Shown piece by piece: positions 1-7,467 of a stretch of 19,728 bases of DNA. Position 1 is the stretch's first letter; each line of letters opens with the position of its first letter. The stretch spans positions 1-19,728 of the forward strand of contig JALWNS010000184.1 of assembly GCA_027083655.1 (NCBI GenBank). The letters run 5' to 3'. The notes below the pieces were generated by a model that was not told where the DNA came from, made no database searches, and was given only the letters and a program-made list of their open reading frames with translations. Source of the stretch: Bacteroidales bacterium. GTDB taxonomy: Bacteria > Bacteroidota > Bacteroidia > Bacteroidales > S143-33. The position numbers and the translations under genes are program-made.

Positions 1-126
1 GCGCAAAGCTACCTGAGGCGTGAAAGCAGATTGGGTTAATTTTATCATTTTCAGTGGAGTAAACTATCTTATTTTTACTGCTTATGAGGTAAATTTTCTG
101 CTTTCACGCCTCAGGTAGCTTTGCGC
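1..126. repeat. Perfect 30-bp inverted repeat at the left edge (arms 1-30 and 97-126)
   Basis: Bases 1-30 are the exact reverse complement of bases 97-126, with a 66-base AT-rich spacer. The right arm includes the last four codons and stop of the histidine kinase gene plus 14 bases downstream, so the left arm is an inverted copy of that gene's 3' end. The left arm starts at the first base of the window, so the match may continue outside. The spacer is far longer than in an ordinary terminator and no T-run follows. Either this is a real inverted duplication or it is a fold-back artefact at a sequence end; the window alone cannot tell. Confidence 0.95.
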
Positions 127-1253
127 AGGATGATACGGAAGGTTGTGCCTTTGCCGGGAGAGGTGCTGAGGATAAATATTTTGCCGTTGTGATAGTCTTC
201 TACAATTCTTTTAGCTAAAGCAAGTCCCATACCCCAACCATGTTTTTTGGTTGTAAAACCCGGCTTGAAAACCTGTCGTGCTTTACGCCATGACATGCCT
301 TTGCCTTCATCTGAGAAGTCTATAATGATTTTGTTATTTTCCTCTGATACAGTAATTTTTATTAATCCCTGCCCTTCCATTGCATCAATAGCATTCTTGG
401 CCAGATTTTCCAGTACCCAGGTAAAAAGCACTTTATTAATATTAACAAAAGGAGGTGATGAAGTGTGGAAACTTATTTCGTACCTAACACGTTTCGATGT
501 TCGAAGTCTAAGATAATCAATGACTTCTTCTATTACACTTTCCAGGTCATGTTGTTCTAATTTGGGCTGTGTGCCAATACTAGAGAATCTTTCGGTAACT
601 GCCTCTAGTCTTTTGACATCTTTTTCCACTTCGGCTAAAAGCTGGGGATCAAAATTCATCATCTTGAGCATCTCGACCCAGGCAACGAGTGAAGATATTG
701 GAGTGCCAAGCTGGTGGGCAGTCTCCTTAGACATGAGCACCCATAATTGATGTTCCTCTGCCCGTGCTGCACTCAGACCCGCAAAGAAAATTACTACCAG
801 GAATATAATAACTACAACTAGCTGTATAATAGGGAAGTAAAATAAGGATGTAAGTAATCTCGAGTCTTTATAATAAAGATACTGCTTGGTATTTTCGTCC
901 AGACTTATCTCTATTGGCTCGTGCTGGGACTTCATTATTTCTAATTGACGGCGGAGGTATGTGGAGTCTTTTGCATGGATAGTGTCTAAATTGTCGTATG
1001 CAATAATGCGCCCATCATCGTCTACCAAAATAACAGGTATGGATTTATTACTTTTTATAATTTCCAGGATCAAGGGACTGATTTGTTGGTTTATATCTAT
1101 TTGTTGTATTTCTTTGTATGCTTCTGACCAAAGTTTAATTCTATGTTTCTCGCTATCAGATAGTTGTTTGACCAAAATTAAAGTATAGAACCAAGCAGCT
1201 AGTGCGGCTAGAAATGCAAGGAAAAGCAATATGTATACATACCTACGTCTCAT
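111..1253 (-). CDS. Membrane sensor histidine kinase
   Basis: This 380-residue protein should autophosphorylate on a histidine in response to a signal and pass the phosphate to a response regulator. A first membrane helix spans about residues 6-28, an extracytoplasmic sensor region about 29-135, and a second helix about 138-160. The H-box ETAHQLGTPISSL places the phospho-acceptor at His180. The ATPase half shows the N-box ENLAKNAIDA (282-291), the G1 box DEGKGM (315-320) and the G2 box GWGMGLAL (339-346), so it looks catalytically complete. There is no separate HAMP or PAS domain that I can see. No response regulator lies in the window, so it is an orphan here. It diverges from queD across 115 bases. 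Its last codons form one arm of the left-edge inverted repeat. The class is certain; the signal is unknown. Confidence 0.94.
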   Translation of the reverse strand: MRRRYVYILLFLAFLAALAAWFYTLILVKQLSDSEKHRIKLWSEAYKEIQQIDINQQISPLILEIIKSNKSIPVILVDDDGRIIAYDNLDTIHAKDSTYLRRQLEIMKSQHEPIEISLDENTKQYLYYKDSRLLTSLFYFPIIQLVVVIIFLVVIFFAGLSAARAEEHQLWVLMSKETAHQLGTPISSLVAWVEMLKMMNFDPQLLAEVEKDVKRLEAVTERFSSIGTQPKLEQHDLESVIEEVIDYLRLRTSKRVRYEISFHTSSPPFVNINKVLFTWVLENLAKNAIDAMEGQGLIKITVSEENNKIIIDFSDEGKGMSWRKARQVFKPGFTTKKHGWGMGLALAKRIVEDYHNGKIFILSTSPGKGTTFRIILRKAT

Positions 1254-1368
1254 CTATTTAAAGCCTTGGAATAATTAACGTACATGAGTGTGCAATTATT
1301 TCGCAAGGTTTACACTTAAACGGAAAATTGATTAATTTAGCTAATAGAAAATATCAAAAATTAAAATT

Positions 1369-1818
1369 ATGGCAAAAATAAGACTTACAAAAATTTTTGA
1401 GTTTGATGCAGCCCATGCTTTATGGAATTATGATGGAAAATGCAAAAACATTCACGGGCACACATTCAAGCTGGAAGTGACCTTAATAGGTGAACCAATA
1501 AATTCTCCTGGCCATCCAAAGGACGGAATGGTTATGGATTATGGTGACCTGAAACAAATTGTTAAACAATATATTATAGACCAATATGACCATCACTTTA
1601 TCTATAATGCAAACTCTCCGCATAAAGATGTGGATTATAGCATTGCAGGCTTTGATGCTCTCAGACCTTTACCGTTCCAGCCAACAAGCGAGCTAATGCT
1701 ATTGGAGTTTGTTGATATTCTCAAGAAACATTTGCCTGATAATGTTGAACTCTATTCTGTACGTCTTTGGGAAACACCAACATCTTATGCTGAGTGGGTT
1801 AAGGGTGATAACGAATAA
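1369..1818 (+). CDS. queD: 6-carboxy-5,6,7,8-tetrahydropterin synthase (QueD)
   Basis: QueD converts 7,8-dihydroneopterin triphosphate to 6-carboxytetrahydropterin, an early step toward preQ0 and the tRNA base queuosine, in the cytoplasm. The 149-residue length fits the family. Zinc ligands are visible as His16 (FDAAHAL) and His29/His31 in the CxxxHGH motif, with the catalytic Cys25 present. This Cys separates QueD from PTPS-III enzymes, which carry Glu in its place. Asp74-His75 (YDHH) completes the likely catalytic triad, and Glu135 in LWETPTSY is the usual C-terminal substrate-binding glutamate. The ATG follows an AT-rich leader with no Shine-Dalgarno site, as is normal for Bacteroidota. 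No other queuosine genes are in the window. A repeat-like element separates it from polA. Confidence 0.94.
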   Translation: MAKIRLTKIFEFDAAHALWNYDGKCKNIHGHTFKLEVTLIGEPINSPGHPKDGMVMDYGDLKQIVKQYIIDQYDHHFIYNANSPHKDVDYSIAGFDALRPLPFQPTSELMLLEFVDILKKHLPDNVELYSVRLWETPTSYAEWVKGDNE

Positions 1819-1857
1819 TAACGTTGAACTCTTTGTCCTGTGTGGCGAATAAAAATA

Positions 1858-1932
1858 TCAACCACAGGTTAACACGGATTAGCACAGGTTAACCACAGAA
1901 AAAATAAACTCTGCGTATTCTATGGTGAAATA
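1858..1932 (+). repeat. Degenerate intergenic repeat element between queD and polA
   Basis: The 11-mer CACAGGTTAAC occurs at 1863-1873 and again at 1883-1893, a 20-base period, followed by an A-rich stretch and then CTCTGCGTATTCTATGGTGAAA. The layout (repeated ttaacac/ccacag units, then a 'ctctgcg...tggtgaaa' tail) resembles, from memory, a family of non-coding repeats scattered between genes in many environmental bacteria. No open reading frame fits. That it is a dispersed repeat is inferred from a single copy; other copies in the genome would confirm it. Confidence 0.5.
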
Positions 1933-1962
1933 AAATAACCCTCAAATAACAAACTTATTCCA

Positions 1963-4707
1963 ATGGAAAAAAAGACTTTTCTTCTCGATGCTTATACTTT
2001 GATTTTCAGGGCATATTATGCTTTTATACGTAACCCCGTATATAACTCCAAGGGGCTTAATACCTCGGCAATACTTGGTTTTACCAATACTTTGGATGAG
2101 ATACTGCGCAATGAAAAACCTTCGCATATTGCCGTTATCTTTGACCCATCGACACCTACTTTCAGGAACGAGATTTACCCCGAATATAAAGCAAACCGTC
2201 CTCCCACTCCAGAGGACATCAAAAAGTCTATTCCTTATATCAAGGAGATACTTGAGGGTTTCCGCATACCATATTATGAGGTGCCAGGTTATGAAGCAGA
2301 CGATGTCATAGGTACATTGGCATACAAACTGGAGCCCAAAAGCTATGATGTTTTTCTAATGACCTCAGACAAGGATTATCTACAGCTGCTGGATGAAAAA
2401 GTTTTGATTTATAAGCCGAAAACCAAGCTACGCGAAGTTGAGATCGTCGACCTGGAGAAATTCAGGAAAGATTTTGGCCTGCAAGAGCCCAAGCAATTTA
2501 TAGATGTGTTGGCTTTAGCTGGAGACCAGGCCGATAATATCCCCGGAGTACCCGGCGTAGGTGAGAAAACAGCATTAAAGCTTATTCGCCAGTACGAAAA
2601 TCTGGATAACCTTTATGATCATATCGACGAACTAAAAGGCAAGCTCAAAGAACGGTTAATAGAGAATAAAGACCAAGCTTACCTTTCACGCAAGTTGGTA
2701 ACTATTATTACAGATGCCCCGATTAGTATTGATGAAGAGGATATTGTTTTCAGGGGAATAGATCCTGACCGCCTGGCAAAGATTTTCAAAGAACTCGAAT
2801 TCAAGACAACAGCCGAGAGAGTACTGTCAGCCCACATGCAGCCTTCGCTTTTTGGAGATCAACAGCCGGCAAGCCATACTGAGGTCAAATTATACAAGAC
2901 ATTGGAAGATTTTGACACAGACTACCGGCTGGTCACAGAGCAGCAGGAGCTGGAAAAATTAGCCCAGGAGCTGCTAAGGCAAAAAGAATTTACTTTTGAT
3001 ACAGAGACATCATCCCTGGATCCCCATACAAGTGAAATAGTGGGTATATCTTTCTCTTTTCGCGAACACCAGGCTTTTTATATACCTACACCACATGACC
3101 AGGAACGAACACAGGAAATTCTTGAAATTTTCAGGACTGCATTCGAAGATGAAAATATCATTAAGATAGGCCAGAATATAAAGTTTGATCTTATAGTACT
3201 ACATCATTATGGCATAGAGGTCAAAGGACCTTTGTTTGATACAATGGTAGCTCATTACCTGCTTTACCCGGAGTTAAAGCACAATATGGATTATCTGGCC
3301 GAGACTTATCTCAATTACAAGACTATCCATATCGATGAGCTAATAGGTAAAAGGGGTAAGCACCAGGGAAGCATGCGTAATCTAACGCCAGAACGAGTTA
3401 AGAATTATGCCTGTGAGGATTCTGACATAACATTCCAGTTAAAGAAAATCCTCGAGAAAGAATTAGTCATCCAACAAATGGACCGCCTTTTTTACGACCT
3501 GGAGATGCCTTTGCTTAGAGTGTTGTACAAGATGGAGATAACAGGAGTGAAGCTAGACGTGGATTTTCTAAAAAAATATAGGGACGAAATTATTGCCAAA
3601 ATACAGGATATCGAAAGGCAGATATATAAACATGCAGGTGAGGAGTTTAATATCTCGTCAACAAAGCAGCTGGGATACATACTTTTTGATAAACTCAAGA
3701 TCACAGACAATCCCAAGCTCACAAAAACAAAACAGTATTCTACAAGCGAGACAGAGTTAAGCAAGCTTGCAGATGCTCACCCTGTTGTCCCACTTATCCT
3801 CGAGTACAGATCACTCAAGAAGTTGCTCAGTGCATACATAGACTCTTTGCCTCAGCTAGTGAATCCAAGGACGGGTCGAATACATGCTTCTTTCAACCAG
3901 ACTATAACTGCTACTGGACGCCTGAGCTCCAATAACCCCAATCTGCAGAATATACCTATCCGCACTCCCGAAGGCCGCCAGATAAGAAAAGCCTTTGTTG
4001 CTTCCTCTGATAATCACGTTATTGTTGACGCAGACTACTCGCAGATAGAGCTCAGAATAATGGCACACCTGAGCCAGGATCCCAATATGATAGAAGCTTT
4101 CCGCTCAGGACAGGATATCCACACCATGACTGCAGCAAAGATATATAAGGTCAAGCCCGAAGAGGTGACAAAAGAGATGCGTTACAAAGCCAAGAGTGCT
4201 AATTTTGCTATTATCTATGGCTCGTCTGCTTTTGGCTTGTCACAAAACCTTAATATTCCACGCTCTGAGGCTAAAGCTCTGATAGACGGATATTTCGAGA
4301 CATATCCCAAGGTGAAAGAATACATGGATCGTGTCATCGAACAAGCACGAAAAGATGGTTATGTCACCACAATTATGGGACGCCGCCGCTATCTACCAGA
4401 TATTCACTCCAATAACCACAATGTGCGGGCCAATGCCGAGCGCACTGCAATAAATACCCCTATACAGGGCTCGGCAGCAGATATTATTAAGCTTGCAATG
4501 ATAAAGATTGCTAGACGTTTTGAAGACGAAGGTTTGGAAGCTAAAATGATTATCCAGGTACACGACGAGTTGGTGTTTGATGTGCCCAGCAATGAGCTTG
4601 ACAGGGTCAAACAGATTATAAAATACGAGATGGAGAACGCTATTGACCTGAGTGTGCCTTTAGTAGTAGATATGGGAGTGGGTAAAAATTGGTTTGAGGC
4701 ACACTGA
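1963..4707 (+). CDS. polA: DNA polymerase I
   Basis: The enzyme fills gaps and removes RNA primers during replication and repair. All three domains are present in 914 residues. The 5' nuclease (about 1-290) has its acidic sites at Asp9, Asp61, Asp113/114, Asp136/138 and Asp188/191, and a helix-hairpin-helix GVPGVGEKTA. The 3'-5' exonuclease (about 310-505) keeps Asp346/Glu348 (FDTET), Asp409 (NIKFD) and Tyr482/Asp486, so proofreading should be active. The polymerase domain (about 515-914) has motif A DYSQIELR with Asp691, the O-helix RxxxKxxxFxxxYG (Arg740, Lys744, Phe748, Tyr752), and motif C VHDE with Asp868. Phe748 is the residue that disfavours dideoxynucleotides in E. coli-type enzymes. 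Full length, no disruption. It is followed by a likely separate transcription unit. Confidence 0.99.
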   Translation: MEKKTFLLDAYTLIFRAYYAFIRNPVYNSKGLNTSAILGFTNTLDEILRNEKPSHIAVIFDPSTPTFRNEIYPEYKANRPPTPEDIKKSIPYIKEILEGFRIPYYEVPGYEADDVIGTLAYKLEPKSYDVFLMTSDKDYLQLLDEKVLIYKPKTKLREVEIVDLEKFRKDFGLQEPKQFIDVLALAGDQADNIPGVPGVGEKTALKLIRQYENLDNLYDHIDELKGKLKERLIENKDQAYLSRKLVTIITDAPISIDEEDIVFRGIDPDRLAKIFKELEFKTTAERVLSAHMQPSLFGDQQPASHTEVKLYKTLEDFDTDYRLVTEQQELEKLAQELLRQKEFTFDTETSSLDPHTSEIVGISFSFREHQAFYIPTPHDQERTQEILEIFRTAFEDENIIKIGQNIKFDLIVLHHYGIEVKGPLFDTMVAHYLLYPELKHNMDYLAETYLNYKTIHIDELIGKRGKHQGSMRNLTPERVKNYACEDSDITFQLKKILEKELVIQQMDRLFYDLEMPLLRVLYKMEITGVKLDVDFLKKYRDEIIAKIQDIERQIYKHAGEEFNISSTKQLGYILFDKLKITDNPKLTKTKQYSTSETELSKLADAHPVVPLILEYRSLKKLLSAYIDSLPQLVNPRTGRIHASFNQTITATGRLSSNNPNLQNIPIRTPEGRQIRKAFVASSDNHVIVDADYSQIELRIMAHLSQDPNMIEAFRSGQDIHTMTAAKIYKVKPEEVTKEMRYKAKSANFAIIYGSSAFGLSQNLNIPRSEAKALIDGYFETYPKVKEYMDRVIEQARKDGYVTTIMGRRRYLPDIHSNNHNVRANAERTAINTPIQGSAADIIKLAMIKIARRFEDEGLEAKMIIQVHDELVFDVPSNELDRVKQIIKYEMENAIDLSVPLVVDMGVGKNWFEAH

Positions 4708-4720
4708 CAAAATATTTTTG
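4689..4720 (+). promoter_or_regulatory. Candidate Bacteroidota-type promoter before the beta-barrel gene
   Basis: TATTTTTG at 4713-4720 matches the -7 consensus TAnnTTTG, and a TTG at 4689-4691 lies 21 bases upstream, within the range reported for this phylum. It overlaps the 3' end of polA and would give a 5' leader of about 90 nt for the gene at 4817. It is weak evidence in AT-rich DNA; a second partial match (TATATTTA, 4784-4791) lies closer to the start but lacks an upstream TTG at good spacing. Confidence 0.35.
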
Positions 4721-4816
4721 TCTGTTTACATAATAGTTGCGCACGTTGACGTAAAAGATACAATGCCAAAGCCCATTAAGTCGTATATTTAGACAAAACA
4801 CAAAAATGGAAGCATT

Positions 4817-5386
4817 ATGAGAAAATTATTCTTGTTCATATTCGCACTGGCTTTTATCGTGCCATTTGGTGTAGAGGCACAATCGCAGTATGCTCGTTTT
4901 GAGGCAGGTATGTCTTTTATTGGGCCTAACACTGCTTCGGGCTATACGATAAGTAGTACATTTCAGGGGCGCTTTATGGGTATTTTCCGTCCGGGATTTG
5001 GCGTTCAAGCTATGAACATGGTATCTGACACGGCCGGACTTTTAAGTCATCAATCAGCCCTGGATGCTAATCTTACCTGGGGAGTGGCTCTGAAGCTCGG
5101 ATTACGCCTGCAGGCAGGGATCGGTATGTTCGGCCGTATGTGGCAAAAATCATTTGCTGCCGACAACTCTGGTCCGCAGTTGTACCAGGTAGATGGTATT
5201 AATTACACCCTTTCGCAAGGTACTTACGTCAATTTTACTTACCTGACGTGGGGATTGATGTACTATGTTAATGCTGGTATTGATCTGACACGCAACGTAG
5301 AGTTATTTGCTTTTTATCAAGGAAAACGTGATATGAAAAAGGACTATATTAATTCCTTTGGACTGGGACTGACCTTCAGGATGTAG
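4817..5386 (+). CDS. Small secreted outer-membrane beta-barrel-like protein
   Basis: I do not recognise a named family. The 189-residue product starts with a clear signal peptide (basic MRK, a hydrophobic run, likely cleavage after VEA at residue 22). The rest alternates short hydrophobic and polar stretches rich in Gly, Tyr, Phe and Leu, without membrane helices, and it ends in GLGLTFRM, with a phenylalanine near the C-terminus as in outer-membrane barrels. About 165 mature residues would suit an eight-stranded barrel. It has its own strong terminator and probably its own promoter, so it behaves as a single-gene unit between polA and the helicase. The location in the outer membrane is inferred; the function is unknown. 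A periplasmic beta-rich protein is the alternative. Confidence 0.72.
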   Translation: MRKLFLFIFALAFIVPFGVEAQSQYARFEAGMSFIGPNTASGYTISSTFQGRFMGIFRPGFGVQAMNMVSDTAGLLSHQSALDANLTWGVALKLGLRLQAGIGMFGRMWQKSFAADNSGPQLYQVDGINYTLSQGTYVNFTYLTWGLMYYVNAGIDLTRNVELFAFYQGKRDMKKDYINSFGLGLTFRM

Positions 5387-5413
5387 TAGCACACAGTTGT
5401 TCTTTGTAATAAT

Positions 5414-5446
5414 GAGGGTGCCTTAAGGCGCCCTCGTTTTTTTTTT
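5414..5446 (+). terminator. Rho-independent terminator of the beta-barrel gene
   Basis: A 9-bp stem GAGGGTGCC (5414-5422) pairs with GGCGCCCTC (5427-5435) around a TTAA loop, with one U-G wobble, and is followed by ten T residues at 5437-5446. It starts 28 bases after the stop codon of the gene at 4817, so that gene is cut off transcriptionally from the helicase. Confidence 0.9.
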
Positions 5447-5489
5447 GTATTGTTAACAAAAGATTTTGCTCCACTGGAGGGAAAAGTTT

Positions 5490-5518
5490 TTGCAATTTGG
5501 CTTTTTATCGTAGCTTTG
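5490..5518 (+). promoter_or_regulatory. Promoter of the DEAD-box helicase leader
   Basis: TTG at 5490-5492 (within TTTTTG) and TAGCTTTG at 5511-5518 are separated by 18 bases and match the Bacteroidota primary-sigma consensus (TTG at -33, TAnnTTTG at -7). Transcription would start near 5523-5526, exactly where the first predicted hairpin begins, leaving a leader of about 250 nt before the helicase ATG at 5776. Confidence 0.65.
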
Positions 5519-5524
5519 CATGCC

Positions 5525-5746
5525 TTCCAGAACAGATGTTGTGGAAAAATGGGGTACAAGTGGCGGCTTGCCGTTAATTACTTTCCTTTACATCTGTGTG
5601 CTTTTTTGAGCAGGGAGGTTTTTAATAAACCGTGGCAACAGATGTAATACCATTTTTACATGAAAATATGCAAATCATAAAAGCCTGTGTCCTCTGCAAG
5701 CGTGCTGAAAGCTCCTTGCATGGCAATTTGTCTATGTAAATGGTAT
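5525..5746 (+). ncRNA. Structured 5' leader RNA of the DEAD-box helicase (candidate cis-regulatory RNA)
   Basis: This holds most of the gap between the terminator at 5446 and the helicase start. Pairings found by eye: a 5' hairpin TTCCA-g-AAC / GTT-g-TGGAA (5525-5546); a 10-bp helix 5588-5597 with 5638-5647 that encloses two hairpins, TGCT/AGCA (5599-5602, 5609-5612) and GGTTT/AAACC (5617-5621, 5627-5631), making a three-way junction; directly abutting it, helix TACCATTT/AAATGGTA (5648-5655 with 5738-5745) continued by ACAT/ATGT (5658-5661 with 5734-5737); and inside this a hairpin TGCAAG/CTTGCA (5695-5700, 5715-5720). No terminator follows, so a leader is likelier than a separate sRNA. It matches no RNA family I recognise. 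The promoter and helices are seen; regulation is inferred. Confidence 0.5.
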
Positions 5747-5775
5747 AATTCTTAGCCCATAAAATAATTTTTATC

Positions 5776-7419
5776 ATGTTTGAGACTTTTGATTTGAACG
5801 ATCAGATCCGTAGAGCTATAGCTATGCTCGGCTATGAACAGCCAACCCCTATCCAGCAACTTACCATTCCACACATACTGGAAGATGAACGGGATTTGGT
5901 AGCACTGGCACAGACAGGTACTGGCAAAACAGCTGGTTTTGGCCTGCCCATAATACAGCTTATTAACACAGCAAACCGCGCTGTGCAGGCTTTGATCCTG
6001 AGCCCAACGCGTGAGCTGGCTCTGCAGATAGCCAGCGACCTGCAGTCTTATGCACGTTTTATGCCCCAGGTCAGAATTGTCGCAGTTTACGGGGGAGCTT
6101 CTATTGAGAACCAGATTAAAGAGCTGAAAAAAGGTGCACATATTGTCGTGGGCACCCCCGGCCGTACACTGGACCTTATCAGGCGCAGAAAGCTAAAAGT
6201 AGGTGCTATCCGTTGGCTCGTGCTTGATGAAGCCGATGAGATGCTAAACATGGGTTTCCGCGATGAACTGGATGCTATCCTGGAGACCACACCGGAAGAA
6301 AAGCAGACCTTGTTGTTCTCTGCCACAATGCCGCGTGAGGTTAAGCGGATAGCTGACCGTTATCTGCATGACCCAGTGGAGCTTGTCGTGGGTAAACGCA
6401 ACACCGGGGCGCAGAACGTGGAGCATGAGTATTATGTCGTTAAGGAGAAAAACCGTTATCATGCCCTGCGCCGACTAGTGGACTATGAGCCAGGGATTTA
6501 TGGTATTGTGTTCTGCCGTACACGTGCACAGACACGCGATATTGCCGCCCGCCTTATAGATGACGGCTATAGCGCCGATGCTTTGCATGGTGACCTGTCG
6601 CAGGCACAACGTGATTTTGTAATGCGCCGTTTCCGTACGCGCCAGATACAGCTATTGGTAGCGACAGATGTTGCGGCGCGTGGGTTGGATGTGTCGGACC
6701 TTACACATATTATTCATTTTAACCTGCCCGATGACCCGGAGGTTTACATTCACCGTAGCGGACGCACAGGCAGGGCTGGTAAAACAGGCATTTCACAGGT
6801 GCTGGTCACCCCTGCCGAGAGCTCAAAGGTACCAATGTATGAGCGAATCACCGGTAAAAAGTTCCAGAAAAAGCAAATACCTACGGGCAAGGATATTTAC
6901 AAGAGGCGTCTGTTCTCTTATGCTCGCCAGATAGAGAATACAACAGTAGAAGAGACAGAGTTTGACCAGGTCTTTGACCAGATGGTAAAAAGCCTGGAGT
7001 GGATGGACAAAGAGGAATTTATTAGACGTGTATTCTATGTAGAGCTACAGAGGTTTATGAAGTATATGGATGACACGGCTGACATTAATGCCATGGAAAG
7101 CAAGGCACGGGACAAGCGTGAGCGTCGGGAGCGCCGGCGTGGTGGACGCAGTGAGGCAGGTTTTACACGTTATTTTCTCAACCTTGGAAAGAAAAATAAC
7201 CTCAATGCCCGCAAGCTAATTGGCCTGATCAATGAACTGACTGATTCTAATGACATAGAGATAGGCAAGATTGATATTCAAAGAAATTTTTCTTTCTTTG
7301 ACGTGGAGACTAGCGCGCAAAAAAGAATAGAAAAAGCTTTTAGCGGTGCGCGCTTTGGTTCTGTCTCCCTGCGTGTGGAGCGAGCTAATAAAAAAGCCCC
7401 TGCCCGCAGCCGTGCATAA
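5776..7419 (+). CDS. ATP-dependent DEAD-box RNA helicase with DbpA-type RNA-binding domain
   Basis: This protein unwinds structured RNA using ATP, typically in ribosome assembly, mRNA decay or cold adaptation. Its 547 residues hold the full helicase core: Q motif with Gln27, motif I AQTGTGKT (45-52), Ia PTRELALQ (77-84), II DEAD (151-154), III SAT (182-184), V ATDVAARGLD (296-305) and VI HRSGRTGRAG (326-335). A linker of about 100 residues leads to a basic Arg/Lys/Glu stretch (about 443-458) and a C-terminal DbpA-like RNA-binding domain (about 462-537). This layout is that of the DeaD/CsdA group; I give no symbol because paralogues share it. It has its own promoter and a long folded leader, which fits RNA-level control, as is known for E. 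coli deaD. The secreted beta-helix gene begins 48 bases later. Confidence 0.97.
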   Translation: MFETFDLNDQIRRAIAMLGYEQPTPIQQLTIPHILEDERDLVALAQTGTGKTAGFGLPIIQLINTANRAVQALILSPTRELALQIASDLQSYARFMPQVRIVAVYGGASIENQIKELKKGAHIVVGTPGRTLDLIRRRKLKVGAIRWLVLDEADEMLNMGFRDELDAILETTPEEKQTLLFSATMPREVKRIADRYLHDPVELVVGKRNTGAQNVEHEYYVVKEKNRYHALRRLVDYEPGIYGIVFCRTRAQTRDIAARLIDDGYSADALHGDLSQAQRDFVMRRFRTRQIQLLVATDVAARGLDVSDLTHIIHFNLPDDPEVYIHRSGRTGRAGKTGISQVLVTPAESSKVPMYERITGKKFQKKQIPTGKDIYKRRLFSYARQIENTTVEETEFDQVFDQMVKSLEWMDKEEFIRRVFYVELQRFMKYMDDTADINAMESKARDKRERRERRRGGRSEAGFTRYFLNLGKKNNLNARKLIGLINELTDSNDIEIGKIDIQRNFSFFDVETSAQKRIEKAFSGARFGSVSLRVERANKKAPARSRA

Positions 7420-7467
7420 TATTGTCCGGTGGTTATTGAGAATCAAAAAATAAAATTGCATAAAACC

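Noticed and set aside
449..465. A perfect Shine-Dalgarno-like AAAGGAGGTGAT followed by GTG on the plus strand
   Set aside because: It lies inside the histidine kinase gene on the other strand, leads only into a short shadow frame, and Bacteroidota do not rely on such sites.
4404..4769. 121-codon minus-strand frame over the end of polA
   Set aside because: It covers the conserved polymerase motif C region in antisense; composition is that of a complement of polA, with no start context or domain.
5450..5647. 65-codon plus-strand open frame in the helicase leader
   Set aside because: It has no ATG at its start, begins before the predicted transcript start, runs through the predicted hairpins and has no protein-like features.
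5716..5749. TTGCAT and TATAAT resembling an E. coli sigma-70 promoter before the helicase
   Set aside because: The spacing is 22 bases, this phylum uses TAnnTTTG instead, and the bases are explained by the long-range RNA helix.
5752..6141. 129-codon minus-strand frame over the start of the helicase gene
   Set aside because: It is the antisense of motifs Q to Ia of the helicase and has no independent support.
7429..7467. GTG-started extension of the beta-helix protein by 13 residues
   Set aside because: It would bury the signal peptide behind a polar extension; the ATG at 7468 puts the basic and hydrophobic parts in the right places.
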